In this document: positions 61,511-64,000 of the stretch, piece by piece
How the letters are laid out: the number at the start of each line of letters is the position of its first letter
Numbering within the stretch: position 1 is the first letter of the stretch
DNA from: Megachile rotundata
Lineage: Eukaryota; Arthropoda; Insecta; Hymenoptera; Megachilidae
Length of the DNA stretch: 64,000 nucleotides
Direction: 5' to 3'
NCBI RefSeq assembly: GCF_050947335.1
Contig: NW_027473350.1
Span: forward strand, 868,001 to 932,000
Notes under the pieces: generated by a model
Database searches by the model: none
What the model saw: only the letters and a program-made list of their open reading frames with translations
Told to the model about the DNA's origin: nothing
Position numbers and translations under genes: made by a program

Positions 61511-63830
61511 CAATCACAATCATACAATCATAATCAGACAATGACAATCATACAATCACGATCATACAATCACAATCATACAATCACAATCATAGAACCA
61601 CAATCAGACAATGGCAATCATACAATCACAATCATACAATCGCAATCATACAACTACAACCTCCCAAATACAATCATACAACCACAATCATACAATCACA
61701 ATCATACAATCACAATCATACTATCGCAATCATACAATCACAATCATACCATCACAATCATACAATTACAATCATACAATCACAATCATACAATCACAAT
61801 CCTAAGATCACAATCATACAATCACAATCACACAATCACAATCATACAATCACAATCATACAATCACAATCATACAATCACAATCATACAATCGCAAGCA
61901 TACATTCACAATCATACAATCACAATCATACAATCACAATCATACAATCACAATCATACAATCACAATCATACTACCACAATCATACAATCGCAAGCATA
62001 CAATCACAATCATACAATCACAATCATACCATCGCAATCATACAATTACAATCTCCCAAATACAATCATACAATCACAATCATACAATCACAATCATACA
62101 ATCACAATCATACAATCACAATCATACAATCAAAATCATACAATCACAATCATACAATCACAATCGTGCAATCACTGTCATACAATCGCAATCATACAAT
62201 CGCAATCATATAATCGCAATCATACAATCACAATCATACAATCGCAAGCATACAATCACAATCATACAATCACAATCACACAATCACAATCATACAATCA
62301 CAATCATACAATCACAATCATACAATCGCAAGCATACATTCACAATCATACAATCACATTCATACAATCACAATCATACAATCACAATCATACAATCACA
62401 ATCATACTACCACAATCATACAATCGCAAGCATACAATCACAATCATACAATCACAATCATACCATCGCAATCATACAATTACAATCTCCCAAATACAAT
62501 CATACAATCACAATCATACAATCACAATCATACAATCACAATCATACAATCCCAATCATACAATTACAATCTCCCAAATACAATCATACAATCACAATCA
62601 TACACTCACAATCATTCAATCACAATCATACAATCACAATCATACGATCACAATCATACAATTACGACTATACAATCACAATCATACAAATACCATCTTA
62701 CAATCACAATCATACAATCACAATCATACAATCACAATCATACAATCACAATCATACAATCAAAATCATACAATCACAATCATACAATCACAATCGTGCA
62801 ATCACAATCATACAATCGCAATCATACAATCGCAATCATACAATCACAATCATACAATCACAATCATACAATCACAATCATACAATCACAATCATACAAT
62901 CACAATCATACAATCACAATCATACTACCGCAATCATACAATCACAATCATACAATCACAATCATACCAGCACAATCATACAATTACATTCATACAATCA
63001 CAATCATACAATCACTATCATACAATCAAAATCATACAATCGCAATCATACTATCACAATCATACAATCAAAATCATACAATCACAATCATACAATCACA
63101 ATCATACAATCACAATCATACTATCACAATCATACAATCACAATCATGCAACCACAATCATACAACCATAATCAGACAATTACAATCATACAATCACAAT
63201 CATACAATCACAATCATACAATCACAATCATACAATCACAATCATACAATCACAATCATAGAACCACAATCAGACAATCACAATCATACAATCACAATCG
63301 TACAATCACAATCATACAATCACAGTCATACGATCAGAGTCATACAATCACAATCATACTATCACAATCATACAACCACAATCATACAATCACAATCATA
63401 CAATCGCAATCATACAATCACAATCACACAATCACAATCATACAATCGCAATCATGCAGTCACAATCATACAATCACAATCATACAGTCACAATCATACT
63501 ATCGCAATCATACGATCACAATCATACCATCACAATCATACAATCACAACCATACAATCAGAATCATACAATCACAATCATACAATCATAATCATACAAT
63601 CACAATCATACAATCGCAATCATACAATCACAATCATACAATCACAATCATACAATCACAATCATACAATCGCAATCATACAATTACAATCTCCCAAATA
63701 CAATCATACAATCAGAATCATACAATCACAATCATACAATCACAATCATACTATCACAATCATACGATCATAATCATACAATCACAATCATACAATCACA
63801 ATCATGCAATCGCAATCATACAATCATAAT
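61510..63830 (+). repeat. Diverged 2.3-kb block, right copy
   Basis: This is the counterpart of 57,000-59,300. It has gained an insertion at about 62,280-62,700 that carries the eighth landmark and a second ACATTCAC unit. It lacks part of the left copy around 57.7-57.9 kb. The right end (63,806) matches 59,234, then loses several units before the CAAAATACAATATC unit near 63,862. The match continues to the edge of the window. Confidence 0.78.
62600..62673 (+). repeat. HOR landmark, copy 8 (diverged)
   Basis: This is recognisable as the landmark by order and spacing: 8,296 bp after copy 7, which is 592 units plus the 8-bp insertion. It differs by ACACTC in a TACACTC context, ATTCAATC in place of ATTGAATC, and ATTACGACTATAC in place of ATTACTACTATAC. 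It is preceded by ACAATCCCAATCAT, shared with copy 1 but not with copies 2-7. Confidence 0.75.
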
Positions 63831-64000
63831 CATACAATGACAATCATACAATTACAATCTCCAAAATACAATATCCCAAATACAATCATACAATCAGAAT
63901 CATACAATCACAACCATACAATCACAATCATGCAATCACAATCATACAATCACAATCATACTATCACAATCATACAATCATAATCATACAATCACAATCA

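Larger units (their letters stand above)
1..64000 (+). repeat. 14-bp satellite array filling the window
   Basis: The window is an uninterrupted head-to-tail array of the 14-mer ACAATCACAATCAT, always in the same orientation. The unit has a 6+8 substructure, ACAATC followed by ACAATCAT. The consensus + strand has 7 A, 4 C, 3 T and no G, and real G content is roughly 2% by eye. Recurrent single-base variants are A3 to T, A7 to G, C8 to T or G, A10 to G, T5 to C, C6 to T or G, A1 to G, A13 to G or T, T11 to G, and T14 to C or G. I see no stretch of unrelated sequence, no inverted segment and no inserted mobile element. The array runs off both ends of the window. Eukaryotic heterochromatic satellite is the natural reading; the species and the chromosomal location (centromeric, subtelomeric or interstitial) cannot be told from the sequence. 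Confidence 0.98.

Noticed and set aside
1..64000. Genes on the minus strand.
   Set aside because: The reverse-complement unit puts two TGA stops in each 42-bp cycle in every frame, so no meaningful open frame exists.
1..64000. CRISPR array.
   Set aside because: Repeats are directly contiguous, with no spacers of unrelated sequence and no cas genes; the spacing of variant units is irregular.
1..64000. Replication iterons or a plasmid or phage origin.
   Set aside because: The array is tens of kilobases long with multi-kilobase higher-order structure, and there is no replication gene, DnaA-type box cluster or AT-rich unwinding region distinct from the repeat.
1..64000. Telomeric repeat.
   Set aside because: The unit lacks the G-run on either strand typical of telomeres; GG is nearly absent on the + strand, and the minus-strand unit ATGATTGTGATTGT has no GG, so a G-quadruplex is not expected.
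1..64000. Naming the source species from the satellite.
   Set aside because: I do not recognise this 14-mer as a published species-specific satellite, and no flanking unique sequence is present; any name would be a guess.

Overview
The whole 64 kb is one tandemly repeated satellite array. I found no unique sequence, protein gene, RNA gene or transposon. The basic unit is the 14-mer ACAATCACAATCAT (about 4,570 units). The + strand is almost free of G: the consensus unit is A7 C4 T3 G0. Single-base unit variants (for example ACAATCGCAATCAT, ACTATCACAATCAT, ACAATCATAATCAT, ACAACCACAATCAT) are scattered through it, and their order acts as a barcode for larger duplications. Multi-kilobase higher-order repeats of a short simple unit suggest constitutive heterochromatin of a eukaryotic nuclear genome. 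The sequence does not let me name the organism.

The array has a higher-order repeat (HOR) of about 8.2-9.5 kb. A rare landmark (a run of variant units including ATTGAATC and ATTACTACTATAC) recurs at 4914, 14334, 23868, 32072, 41032, 45526, 54304 and, diverged, 62600. Spacings are 9420, 9534, 8204, 8960, 4494, 8778 and 8296 bp. The 4494 bp interval comes from a younger tandem duplication; without it the mean period is about 8.9 kb. Three nearly identical consecutive HOR copies lie at about 8660-18205, 18205-26410 and 26410-35320. About 39.46-43.95 kb is tandemly duplicated at 43.95-48.44 kb. About 33.96-38.3 kb recurs at 47.88-51.95 kb. A more diverged block at about 57.0-59.3 kb recurs at 61.5-63.9 kb. 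Smaller duplications (about 112, 350, 602, 700-770 and 1,050 bp) are nested inside.

Nearly every insertion or deletion between copies is a whole number of 14-bp units. Only two net changes of the 14-bp phase occur: +12 bp near 7,510 and +8 bp near 59,590.

Long open reading frames are present on the + strand in all three frames (up to 800 codons). They follow arithmetically from a stop-free 14-bp unit: three units make 42 bp, or 14 codons, so every frame gives the same rotated 14-residue peptide. I do not annotate them as genes. The minus strand carries two TGA stops per 42 bp in every frame and has no long frames. The notable content is the HOR architecture, the phase conservation and the strand asymmetry, not a gene system.
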